64,000 nucleotides of DNA, from NCBI RefSeq assembly GCF_022201045.2, contig NC_068561.1, forward strand, positions 14,719,001 to 14,783,000. The letters are read 5' to 3'. The translations under genes were made by a program, and so were the position numbers. The notes beneath the pieces were generated by a model, which was given only the letters and a program-made list of their open reading frames with translations, ran no database searches and was not told the origin of the DNA. Of this stretch, positions 36,621 through 47,927 are shown piece by piece. The stretch comes from Citrus sinensis. Its lineage: Eukaryota > Streptophyta > Magnoliopsida > Sapindales > Rutaceae. Numbering within the stretch: position 1 is the stretch's first letter; each line of letters begins with the position of its first letter.

Positions 36621-37657
36621 CAGGGACGGATTTAGGATTTTAAAGTACCTTGGGCTAAATTTTAAAAAAAAAAGTTATATTGTAAAGTGAACATAAAATT
36701 TTGTAAGAAAAAATAAAATACACACAATAAGATGAGGACATTAGAAATCTTACACCAAATAATAATTACTTTAAACAAAATAATTTTATAAAAATAGAAA
36801 ATAAAAATGTAATTCAAAACAAAAATATAACTAAAGTTGTACTTTTTGCGGCTTCAAACAATGGAATTCATTAATTATGGATTCTGAATCAATAATATCT
36901 AACCACTTGATAGCTACTTTTTAGGTTTTTAGCCGCAACATATTCTTTAAAACTTGTTGTGAAGATTGTGCATTCATTCTTTTATCAATATGTTTAAATG
37001 GATCCTTTAAATTGCTCCATCTACTTTGGCAAATAATGAAAGGAGAGTTTTCCTTGGCTTGGATTTATCGGACATTATAACCTATAAATTACCATAACAT
37101 GAAACTACATAAGAATTAATAAATTAATTAATAATTACAAGCTTAATTAGCATGCTTAAATAAATTAAACAATTCAATTTTGTTCATCTTTTCATTTTTT
37201 AAAAAATATTATTAGTGAAAAAATAACAATAATAAATCAACTCAAACTAATAAATCACAAAACTAATTACAAAAAAAAGCCAATCAAACATACAAAATAA
37301 TAATTAAAATAATATGTAAAATAAATCAATAAAATCTATCTAAGAAAAATAAATAATTTATGAAAGTATTAAAAATATAGTAACATACCAATAGAAAAAT
37401 GTACAGATTGCAAAGAAATTGGAAAATATGAACGGATGATGAATTGTGATTTATGAAACAGTGAAGGTGAATTGATGAAGAATGAAGAATCGGGAAGAGT
37501 TTAGAAATATTTTTGTTTTTTCTAATGATGAATGGTACTTTATAATTAACAATTGATGATATTTTCGTAATTAATAATTAATGACATTTTCGTAATTTTA
37601 ATCAAACTAACTGAATTTTTTTTTTCTTATACCGGGCTGCTAACAGATCCGCCCCTG
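36621..37657. mobile_element. hAT-superfamily element, 1037 bp, perfect 8-bp target duplication
   Basis: The left end CAGGGACGGATTTAGG and the right end CAGATCCGCCCCTG (opposite strand CAGGGGCGGATCTG) form imperfect terminal inverted repeats of the plant CAGGGGCGG type. The 8-bp duplication ctattttt is perfect (36613-36620 and 37658-37665). The interior is AT-rich with no open transposase frame. Around 36840-37080 the minus strand has protein-like but broken sequence, so it may be a decayed deletion derivative. Confidence 0.88.
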
Positions 37658-37898
37658 CTATTTTTGATCACTTTAGTCGGTGAACAGTACTGGAACCACT
37701 CATTGAGGTAACCACAAGCATTACTAAAGAGTGGTCCCCAACCACTGACGCATTGGCAATCGGGCGTTGGTCCAAACCTCGGCGTGGTTGTGAAATGAAC
37801 AGCTTATGTTTCGGTGTTTTTGATAAGGTGGCTTTTGTGGTCCTCAAAAAGAAGCAACAAATACTTGTAAAGGCTTTCAGCAAAATTTGAAGACAAGC

Positions 37899-39455
<1,557 letters not shown>

Positions 39456-39498
39456 ACAAATCCTCTTTGTTCTAGCCGGTATTTCCAGTCAGTCAAGG

Positions 39499-39532
<34 letters not shown>

Positions 39533-39879
39533 AGAGTGCCAGAAGCTGTACTGAAATCTTTCTTGTATAATAAAGTTGTGTCTTTTAATCATGATAGTTT
39601 TAATTATGAAGCCAATGCAGCGTACAATTTCATCTTCCAAAAACCCAATTAGTCAAGTCACCAAAGAAATATTATTTTGTATTAAATGGCTATTCAAAGT
39701 TTGAAAAGGGTAACAGGTTGAATTTACAGTGACTTTACTTGCAATCCAAGTTTCCTTATAGTTTAAGTCTGTGTGGCAAAGTAAAATGTTTCCGAATAAA
39801 TACCACTAACTGTTACTTATATGATAAGACGAAAATAGCAGCAGCCAGCAGTTCAACAAAATTGGAAAAACATGTGAAG

Positions 39880-39943
39880 ATGCAAAAAGCAAAGGTGGTC
39901 TCTACAGGGTAGCCCTTGTTACCGATGGAACCAGAGGCATCGG
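39880..39943 (+). pseudogene. SDR exon 1 relic
   Basis: The bases encode a broken version of exon 1: KQRWSL then ALVTDGTRGIG after a small deletion (the GMT codons are lost). The Gly of TGG is Asp. The preceding 150 bases resemble the 5' flanks of other copies (cttgcaatccaagtttcctt near 39739 versus 50917). No exons 2-5 follow, so only the 5' end of a copy survives. Confidence 0.75.
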
Positions 39944-40454
39944 GGTAATAAGATGATTAATGTCTGAAAAGAAGAGGATAAAATCTGAGTTGTATTTATA
40001 ATAGGCTTGATCTGGGATACTTGCGTGCTGTAGATTTTTTATTATAACATACATATTAGTGCTACAAAATAATGTCCAAGATACTCCTAATTAAGCATAC
40101 CAAAAAGTAACCATCAATTTGTGCACTTACTACATGTATTTTCAAGGGAAAATAACACTTAATATTTGGTCTAGCAAAATTTTTTACCGCTTGGGTTATT
40201 TATAAATTTTAATATCTTATTTTGTCAATTTTGTTAAAAGGTTAATGAAAACAAGAATATTTTGTTATTTGGTAAACAATGGCAAAACAAGTAAGCCTTT
40301 ATTAAATTAAAAGAAAGAGTACAACGAATCAGATTGGACAAAATTAACCTTATTTCTTAAGCATAAGCTAAGGTCCAGTAAAAAGCAATCGTCAAAAGCA
40401 AAACTAAGAAAAGGATCATGCAGAAACAAGTCAAAACCAATATATCTTTATTTT
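39944..40454. other. AT-rich spacer, no gene seen
   Basis: DNA between the exon 1 relic and the next transposon. No recognised feature. Confidence 0.5.
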
Positions 40455-41061
40455 AGGGGCGGCAAAACAAATAAACAAATGGAATTCAAATCAAACCATA
40501 AATAAATTGGCTCAAAAGTCTGTTGATTTTGATTTGATTTATTTATTAAATGAATATTTGGTTCAATTCGTTTAATTCCTTTAGTAGAATTAAGAAACGA
40601 ATCGAACATAAATTTATTTACTACTCATGTATTTTATAACGAATCGAGTTGACAATGAAATCGTTTATAAAAATATAATTACTGAACAAAAATTAAGTAG
40701 AATATAATGTAAAAAGATCATGAATTTAACATCTTACAAAATACAAATTTTATAATTTACAATTACTATATTAGCCTTCAAACTTCAAAATTTTTTCGTA
40801 CATATTTAAGGATAAATAAGTTTAATTGAACGAATAATAAATGAATGGATCGTATTTGATTTGTTTATAACCTATTTATTAAATGAATTCTAAACAAATA
40901 AGTGAATCAATCTCCTCAAACTTGGATTTGATTCGTTTAATTAACAAATCGAATCAAATTCATTTGTTTATTAAACGAATCAATTTTTTCAAATTCAAAC
41001 CCAATTAATTCGTATCGAATAGAATCAAATAGGTGAATCTTGACTCAGATTGCCACCCCTT
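40455..41061. mobile_element. non-autonomous DNA transposon, about 607 bp
   Basis: The ends are inverted: AGGGGCGGCAAAAC at the left, and TTGCCACCCCTT at the right, which reads AAGGGGTGGCAA on the other strand. The interior has repeated aaacgaat/attcgtttaat motifs in both orientations, giving a long, weakly self-complementary structure. No target duplication is evident, so it is probably old. hAT-like by its ends, but not certain. Confidence 0.65.
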
Positions 41062-41349
41062 CAGCACAAATGAATTAAAATTACTCTCGTAAATCAACCG
41101 TCAACATAATGAAAAAAGAATAATTTTTACGAGTAAATATGACTTTTTGACATATGCACTGATTTAAAATGATTATCCACACATTACTTTTTGCAACAAA
41201 CAATATATAGAATTATATTCTAGGAAATAAGCCAACCCCACCTTTAAAAGCTTCCAAACAATCGATAAGTACTCATGTTCATGCAGCGAGCTTGCAAAAA
41301 TTTGCTATTTATAATTATATATGTGTTAGAACATTGTATTGAATATTTA

Positions 41350-41623
41350 GGGTGTGTTTGTGATTGAGATTAAATAATTGTAACTTTTAAGTTACAACAT
41401 TAAAGTGTTTGGTAAACACTAATTGCTGTAACTTATAAATTATGTTAATATAATTTTTTACTTGTATAATAAAAATTATATTATATCTTTAATAATTTTA
41501 TCAAAATTATTATTTAAAATTTATATTTATTATATATTATTAATTTTTGTTTCATAGTTACAGTTTTTTTTTCCACATCAGTTGTAACTTAAAAGTTACA
41601 GCACCTCACTTCCAAATAAGACC
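41350..41623. mobile_element. Tourist-like (PIF/Harbinger) MITE, 274 bp
   Basis: It is flanked by TTA on both sides (41347-41349 and 41624-41626), the 3-bp duplication typical of PIF/Harbinger. The left end GGGTGTGTTTGTGATTGAG and the right end in reverse, GGTCTTATTTGGAAGTGAG, are imperfect inverted repeats. The inner motif tgtaacttttaagttacaac occurs near both ends. It lies about 100 bp from the truncated edge of the CAX pseudogene. Confidence 0.72.
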
Positions 41624-41725
41624 TTAATTACCTATAGTGTTTGAACCATACTAATATTCTCAATGTAATAAATATATTTTGTTGTAGTTTGAAGAACTTC
41701 AACTAATGTAGTCAGTGTATACCAC

Positions 41726-43238
41726 TCAACCAACGAGTGATTTGCCCGGCTCTTTACTCTTTAGTAGTATTCTTAACTCTGTTTCTTGATTATCTTTTGC
41801 TTGATGAGGCTGGTTTTTATGCTTTTCTTGTTTTCTTAGTACAGACATAACCTGATCACGTAGTTGCCGCTGACTCTTCAGCTGAAAATATAGATAGGCA
41901 GCATAAGCCACAAGCATGATATAGCTACTAAATCTTGAGAGGGCCAATTCAGACTTCCCAAAATGCAGCTCGGTGTGTGTAGCATGGAGAACAGCAGGGA
42001 ACAATAAACCCATTACTGCCATCAGCAATCCAGAGTTCACTGAAGCAACTGCCTATCAATAAAATTAGAGCAGTTTTAACCTCTCTGTTGACAAACTTAT
42101 AAATGGACATAAGATAAACAAACTTAGTAATGGACATAAAGAGTTAAAGAACAACAAAGAATTTTTCCCTTGGTTTAAGATATCAAATGTGATCAAAATG
42201 CTAACAGACCTTACTAAACACTTGCTCCCTCTATGCATTCACAAGTCCCCCATAGAAGAAAGCAGAGCCTAGCACCAGCAGCATGTTTGATAAAATAGAA
42301 CCGAGTAATGATTGTTGAACTACACGCATCATGTGCCCTTTTTATGCTAAATTTGATATTATCAATTCTGTTAAATTTCTGAAAGTAGTATTTAGTAGAC
42401 CTCCAACTGCAAATGGCATTAAGAGGATATTTTATCATTGAGTAATCCCGGTAAACGAATTGATGCTCAAACATATTTTTCACCTAATTTTTTTTTTTTT
42501 TTTGAGAGAAACAAACATAAAAGCTTGTCGTGAATTTGGAAGCTTGAAGAACAGAGGAGCTTGGTGGGTGGAAGAAATAAAAAACTTATGGAAATGATGT
42601 CAAACTGAAACTTCATTATCGACAATAAAAGAGCCTGTAGGTCCTGTAAAGAAAGCCAGCTGCCTACATTAAATTAAGCACAAGCTGCAAATTAGGTACT
42701 AATGAAATCATTTATCCTTTCAATATTGATACAATCGAATGGAAGCATAACCAAATTTTGGTATATTCCAATGTCATAATCTAGAGTCTGAAAATTCATA
42801 TAAATGAAATTTCATATGGAGAACCATACAGATAAAATGCAAAGGAAACTTGCTCAGTTACAAAACCAAGACGCTCAGCTAGAGGAATGATCCCCAACAT
42901 TCTCAGAAGAAAACCCAACCCTGAAAATTCACACAAGGAAATCAAAATCAACAGTAAAAGGAAATGTAATTTTCACAAGCTTCTTGAACGAACAAACACA
43001 TTGGCAACAAAAACAAACAGAAACTCTCATGAGCACCAGAAGTTTTAACGACAACAATTGCTACGGGGCCAAAAATTATCAATATGTTTAGTTTTGTAGA
43101 GAATACAAAAACCTTGATGATCTCAATGGCCCCATTACAACTCCTGGTCACATATGCATTTTGACCGCTGCTAACATCTAAACTGCCATTGGACAACTTA
43201 AATGAAGGTTTCTTAACCGCCATTGAACCTGGATTCAC
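41726..43238 (-). pseudogene. CAX: CAX vacuolar cation/proton exchanger, 5'-half remnant
   Basis: Family segments appear in order on the minus strand. 43238-~43035: an N-terminus ending IKVFVFSTKLNILIIFGPVA. ~42922-42848: MLGIIPLAERLGFVTE. ~42335-42205: [20 protein letters not shown] then YGGLVNA. ~42055-41726: NSGLLMAVMGLLFPAVLHAT then GKSELALSRFSSYIMLVAY. CAX proteins use a proton gradient to load Ca2+ into vacuoles. Lesions: an in-frame TAG at 42231-42233, no recognisable exon for the GNATE cation-binding repeat (expected in 42490-42840), and no trace of the second half (about six membrane helices). A non-functional fragment. Confidence 0.85.
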
Positions 43239-44051
43239 TAGGCTCTAGTGTTCCATCTCAAGCAATGCTCTGTATTCCAATGATCCCATCTACATAACAA
43301 AAAATACCCTTTTGTGAAAAATCAAGAGACCTTCAAAATTCATTGTAAATGAAAGCAAAGAAAACAAACCTCAACTATGGATTGATTTGAGCTAACAATG
43401 GTTTCTCATCAATGTTGCTTCTGCTATTATCCATTTTATTGTAGACCAAAAGCTCCATATTACTCCTCGATCTTGTACTCCACAGACATCCCATGTACAA
43501 ATATAAAACTAATGTTAAATTCCCACATGAAATATGCGCCAGATATTTAAACCCATCAAAGTGATGCAGCTAGGGAAGCTTCCAAGAAAGTGGAAAACTT
43601 TTTTACGTTAAAGTATTTGAGTTAGAAAGTCAATGGCTGGATTCTTTTCTCATAGGTGCCTAAAGGAAGAAATTTGTTATTAGGCACTAATGGTTTGATG
43701 TAGGGCAATTGAATTGCATTGAAAGCAACGAGAAAACATAAATGAGAAAATTAAGGAATTTAACAATAGCCATTCGACTTGTGGCATTCTCGCCATCATT
43801 TGATTTGTGTGTTCATTTTCTATGAATGAAAGGAAAAAAAAATGAAAAAGAAAAAAAGTTAAATACCCTTTTCACTCCTTAAGGTGCAATTTCTCATTAA
43901 TTGCTAATAATAAGGATGATCCTAACAAATGAGCTGAACTGTTTTGGCTATCCACAATTAGTTGTGATTCAAGTTGAAATTCTGAACAAATTCAAAATAT
44001 CACACTTCATTGGAATTCTTCCTTTCTTTGAAGGGAAGGAAGATTGTTATA
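43239..44051. other. spacer between CAX remnant and small minus-strand gene
   Basis: The former 5' flank of the CAX copy. No other feature is seen; frames are short and low-complexity. Confidence 0.5.
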
Positions 44052-44609
44052 TTAATCAACAAAAGCATATATATACATTACAAAATTCACACTAAACAAG
44101 CCCAATAATGTGCAGTTAATCCTGATCCTAAATATTAAATTTCCCAAATTCATTGACCATTGTGTCACAGGAACTCGATTCAGTCTTGGGGCCAATTTCA
44201 ATTTCCCAAAATAACTCACCATTGCTTCATATGAACCCACCTCAGACTTGACATTCATGTAAAACGTCACCATCGGCGGCGGACTGATCGTGTACTCCGG
44301 GAACATAAACTGCAACATACCCAGAACACTCGAAGCGTCATTTAACGTGGGACTGACACCGTCAACCTCCGCCTTCATGATCTCCCAAACCGAAAATGCC
44401 GTGACGTTATCGAAGCCACCCAACTCTTTGGCCACTTCAATAAACTTCCGGTGGCTGTTTGGAGTCCAAACGAGCGGCCGCTTCTGCGTCCGTACATAAG
44501 GCGAGTAACGTCTTGTCCTCCGATCATGTAGATATAATCTGATATTTCCGAGATGAAAACGATTGACTCTTCTGTCCCCTCTCATTGCTCCGCTCAAACC
44601 CGAACCCAA
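44052..44609 (-). CDS. hypothetical 185-residue protein with GARP/Myb-like segment
   Basis: A single open frame starting MGSGLSGAMRGDRRVN. Residues about 43-95 (KRPLVWTPNSHRKFIEVAKE through WEIMKAEVDGVS to ASSVLGMLQF) align in spacing with the GARP domain of plant regulators, whose pattern is KRPRLVWTxxLHxxFVxxV...MxVxGLTxxxVxSHLQK. The final SHLQKYR signature is replaced by SVLGMLQF, so DNA binding is doubtful. The last about 30 residues are hydrophobic and may not be coding. It is divergent from the telobox gene across 277 bases. It may be a degenerate or lineage-specific gene. Confidence 0.5.
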   Translation of the reverse strand: MGSGLSGAMRGDRRVNRFHLGNIRLYLHDRRTRRYSPYVRTQKRPLVWTPNSHRKFIEVAKELGGFDNVTAFSVWEIMKAEVDGVSPTLNDASSVLGMLQFMFPEYTISPPPMVTFYMNVKSEVGSYEAMVSYFGKLKLAPRLNRVPVTQWSMNLGNLIFRIRINCTLLGLFSVNFVMYIYAFVD

Positions 44610-44886
44610 ACTCTTAAAAATTGACGCGTGATCCGCTGTTCTGATCTCAGTTTGATCTTAAGCTGAAAATTGAATCGATTCTGTGTCTATGCGATGTCGT
44701 TTCGGATGATCACTAAACTTGCGGTGTATTTAGAAAGTGAAAAGGGTAAACGTGCACGAAGCCCACGTCAAATGTATGCAAGCAATATTTGTCCCAGCAG
44801 CTGCTATGTATATTAAACGCAGCGTTTTGATTGTAATAAAAGTATAAAACGCGCAGCGCCACTCGGAGAATCGTAGTAGCGAGGAA
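44610..44886. promoter_or_regulatory. shared divergent promoter region
   Basis: 277 bases separate the two divergent start codons. It is less AT-rich than its surroundings. A plus-strand TATA-like tatgtatatta lies at about 44804-44814, 73 or more bases before the ATG at 44887. A bidirectional promoter is inferred from spacing only. Confidence 0.4.
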
Positions 44887-47800
44887 ATGAGAACAAAAAC
44901 GCGCGGTGGCAGTACTGGAGTCCCTAAATCCGCTTCACCAAGTAGAACTTCAACAAGTCAGTCACTTCGTTTCTTCAATCACGAACATGAACTGGTATTT
45001 TCTCTCTGTCTCTTCATCTTTCTCTGTTCGCTTCTCGAGAGCTTTTCCTTCTGCTTAGTTAACCATTTCCTTTTTTGAACAAAATGGCTAACTAAAGATG
45101 CTCGCTTGCAACTGTTCATGCAAATGTGGCTTTTTTTTCTTTTATAAATGATTCAATATGATCATTTTCTTTCCGTGATTATTCTCTTTTGTTACCGTTT
45201 GCAAAATGTGTGTGTGTGTGTTTTTCAAAGATCAGGGGAAGTCTCTAAAATGATACATTGCTTTTTGAAAATAAAACATTACTTGATGATATTATATGCT
45301 AATTTTAACTTTTAATTAAGAAACTTTTAAATGACAACTTCTGAAAATTTTAGTTGGATCTTTACAAAGGATGAAGCAAATGGAGAAACATTAAGCAAAA
45401 TGAATGGCGATGTAGATATGGCTTCTGCATATAATGATGATGAGATTGGTATTCACATAGAAAATCATAGTGGTTTGGGGCGGAGTGGAGATTTTATGGA
45501 TGTTGATTTTTTGGAGGAAGAGCCTTGTATTAAGTGTAATAGACGTGGTGAGAACCTGTTGGTTTGTAGTCAATCTGGATGCCCAATTTCTGTACATGAA
45601 AACTGCCTGAGCTGTGGAGTTAAATTTGATGATGTGGGAAACTTTTACTGTCCCTATTGCTGGTATAAACGTGAATTGACGAGGACAAAGGAGTTGTGGA
45701 AGAAGGCTATGGAAACAAAGAAACAGTTGGCATGTTTTATTGATTCTAAAAGTTTTAGTGGTGATAAAAAGAAGGAGAATTGTAGAACAGATAAAGGAAA
45801 TGAGCTGAATATGTCATCTCTTCATCAAGAGAGAAATTACAGTTATGGTGGTTGTGAGGATCGAAGGGATGATGTTCAAGTTAAGAATCTAAGTGAGGAA
45901 GTGGAGGGAGAGCTAGAGAATGATGGGGACAATACAAAGACAGCTGATTCCTGTGATAAATTTAAGAGGGCACTTGAGAATCAGAGTAACCTTCTGGCTG
46001 TTCATTCTCATACTGGGGACAAGATAAATCATGGTCGAGAGAAAACACCTGGGATTGAATCACTTGTGAATTATACTAGCAAAGAAAGGCCCAATGAGGA
46101 AAATGTCTGTGAAACTCATGAGCTTGAACTTTTAGAAGATGGAAAAGGGATACCATTGGAAGATTTAGGATGCGATGATGACAGTGGACGTGAAGACAAT
46201 GTCTGTGAAACTCATGAGCTTGAACTTTTAGAAGATGGAGAAGGGATACCATTGGAAGATTTAGGATGCAATGATGACAGTGGACATGAGGAAAATGTCT
46301 GTGAAACTCATGAGCTTGAACTTTTAGAAGATGGAGAAGGGATACCATTGGAAGATTTAGGATGTGTTGATGGCAGTGGACATGAGAAGATTGCTGAAGA
46401 CCAACTGCAAGAAGAGCCTTACACTGCTTGTTGTGTTGGAGAAGAATTTGTCGTTGATATTTTACTTAATTTATGGAAAGGGGATATACCTGACACTGAA
46501 AAATTGAAGGAACAAAGGCGAGAAGAAGAAGAGAATGTAGACCCCACAACATTGAGAACTGAAATGTCTGATTCTGATATAGAGCCAACGTCGATGCGCC
46601 TGAGGTGTGTTGCAGGAAGTAGTAAGAAGGCACAATCTCGGGGTGTTGATTCACCAAGAAAGTTGCGCTCATCAAAGGGTGCCAACCCAAAGAAAACAAA
46701 ATCTCAGAATGTTGACTCATCAAAAAAGTTATCCCCACCAAAAGGTGCTAATTCAGAGAAAATAGCTCAGGCTCGAAATGAGAAATCAACTGCCTCCAAA
46801 AAGTCTACACAAGTTTCCGGTGGAAAATTGTGAGTAGCATGTGCAGTATATTAGAAAGTTTATACTCTCTCATAGGATTTCACGTTGGAAATATTCCAAT
46901 TTGGTTGCAAAATAGGAGTTAGTTGTGGTATTTGTATATGCTTCTTATACTGATTTGGAATTTATTGTTCCATTTCACATTGCAGCACAAACTTCACATT
47001 TGCTTCTGAAAAACGTAGGAGATTACATTGGACAGCTGAAGAAGAAGAAATGCTGAAGGTATGGATTCATGGTCATTGCTACTGTTTGCTTTCAACCCAA
47101 ATCACTGTGCTTGTGTTTCCAAATAATGTCCTTTGGTTTTGACATCTACTATAAATCATGATACTGATTTCACTTAATGAAATATTTGAATCTGTATGAG
47201 ATTGACAATTGATTCAATTTCATTTAACGCATTGTTGAAATTATTCTGTCTCTGAAAGGGTTTTCCACCTTTACCTAATATTGTTTGATTCCTTAAAATC
47301 TTTCTTACATTTCAATTCGGTAGCTCATTTCTAGAATTTAGAAGCTTTTCCTTCACTACTGCTTTAAAATTGAATTATGAGAATATATATATATATATGT
47401 ATGTATAGTAGTTTTCTGGTCCGGGATTTTAAAGTGCGGGAAAGTCCGGGAAACCTTTAAAACCGCACAGTTTTAAAGGCTTACATTTTTAAGCCTTTTA
47501 AACCATGCGGTTTTAAAGTTTTCCCAGACTTTCCCGCACTTTAAAATTCCAGACTGTAACATTTCTATATGTATGTATGTATAATGCATCTCATATTGTA
47601 CATTGTTTTCATGTTTCTAAATGCAAGTAAGAGTAAGAGCTAAATTCTAAAAAGCTGAATTGTTGTTGTGATTCAATCTTAAATATTCAAGATGGATTAG
47701 TGAATTAGAATCTATTCAAGATTTAATTTGCTAGCTTGTTGATATCTACTCTCATATTGCAGGAAGGAGTGGAAAAATTTTCAACTAAAGTAAATAAAAA

Positions 47801-47927
47801 TCTTCCTTGGAAGAAAGTTTTGGAATTTGGTTGTGATGTTTTTGATCCTACTCGTACTCCATCTGATCTCAAGGATAAATGGAGGAACATTATGTCCAGA
47901 GAGTCCTCAGCAATCAGCAGAAAGTAA
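44887..47927 (+). CDS. PHD-finger plus telobox SANT/Myb protein (TRF-like family)
   Basis: Four exons fit in frame: 44887-44994, 45370-46829, 46986-47058 and 47763-47927, giving 601 residues. A C4HC3 PHD-type finger lies at about residues 89-133 (CIKC, then LVCSQSGCPISVHENCL and FYCPYC). Residues about 280-375 are three near-identical 32-residue acidic units (NVCETHELELLEDG). A basic Ser/Lys-rich stretch follows (SKKAQSRGVDSPRKLRSSKG). The C-terminus is a SANT/Myb domain starting RRLHWTAEEEEMLKEGVEKF and ending in the telobox DLKDKWRNIM (residues about 582-591). By family knowledge it is nuclear and may bind telomeric or telobox DNA, with the PHD finger reading chromatin. The exon 2 acceptor at 45369 was chosen because it alone keeps phase with the 44994 donor. 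Confidence 0.85.
46099..46386 (+). repeat. three tandem 96-bp coding repeats
   Basis: Units start at 46099, 46195 and 46291, exactly 96 apart, and are almost identical in DNA. Each encodes 32 residues, [ED]NVCETHELELLEDGxGIP then LEDLGC. Near-identity at silent sites points to recent expansion or gene conversion. Confidence 0.95.
47416..47556. mobile_element. intronic MITE-like inverted repeat (about 141 bp)
   Basis: It lies in intron 3 of the telobox gene. The left arm has GGGATTTTAAAGTGCGGGAA and AGTCCGGGAAA; the right arm, reversed, has GGAATTTTAAAGTGCGGGAA and AGTCTGGGAAA. The arms continue through aaaaccgca to a short loop near 47485. Arms are about 65 bases with about 85-90% pairing. 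No clear target duplication was found, so the superfamily is not assigned. Confidence 0.72.

Noticed and set aside
42490..42840. CAX GNATE exon
   Set aside because: Only a short GPTG-like match at about 42640 was seen, followed by unrelated sequence; not enough to call an exon.
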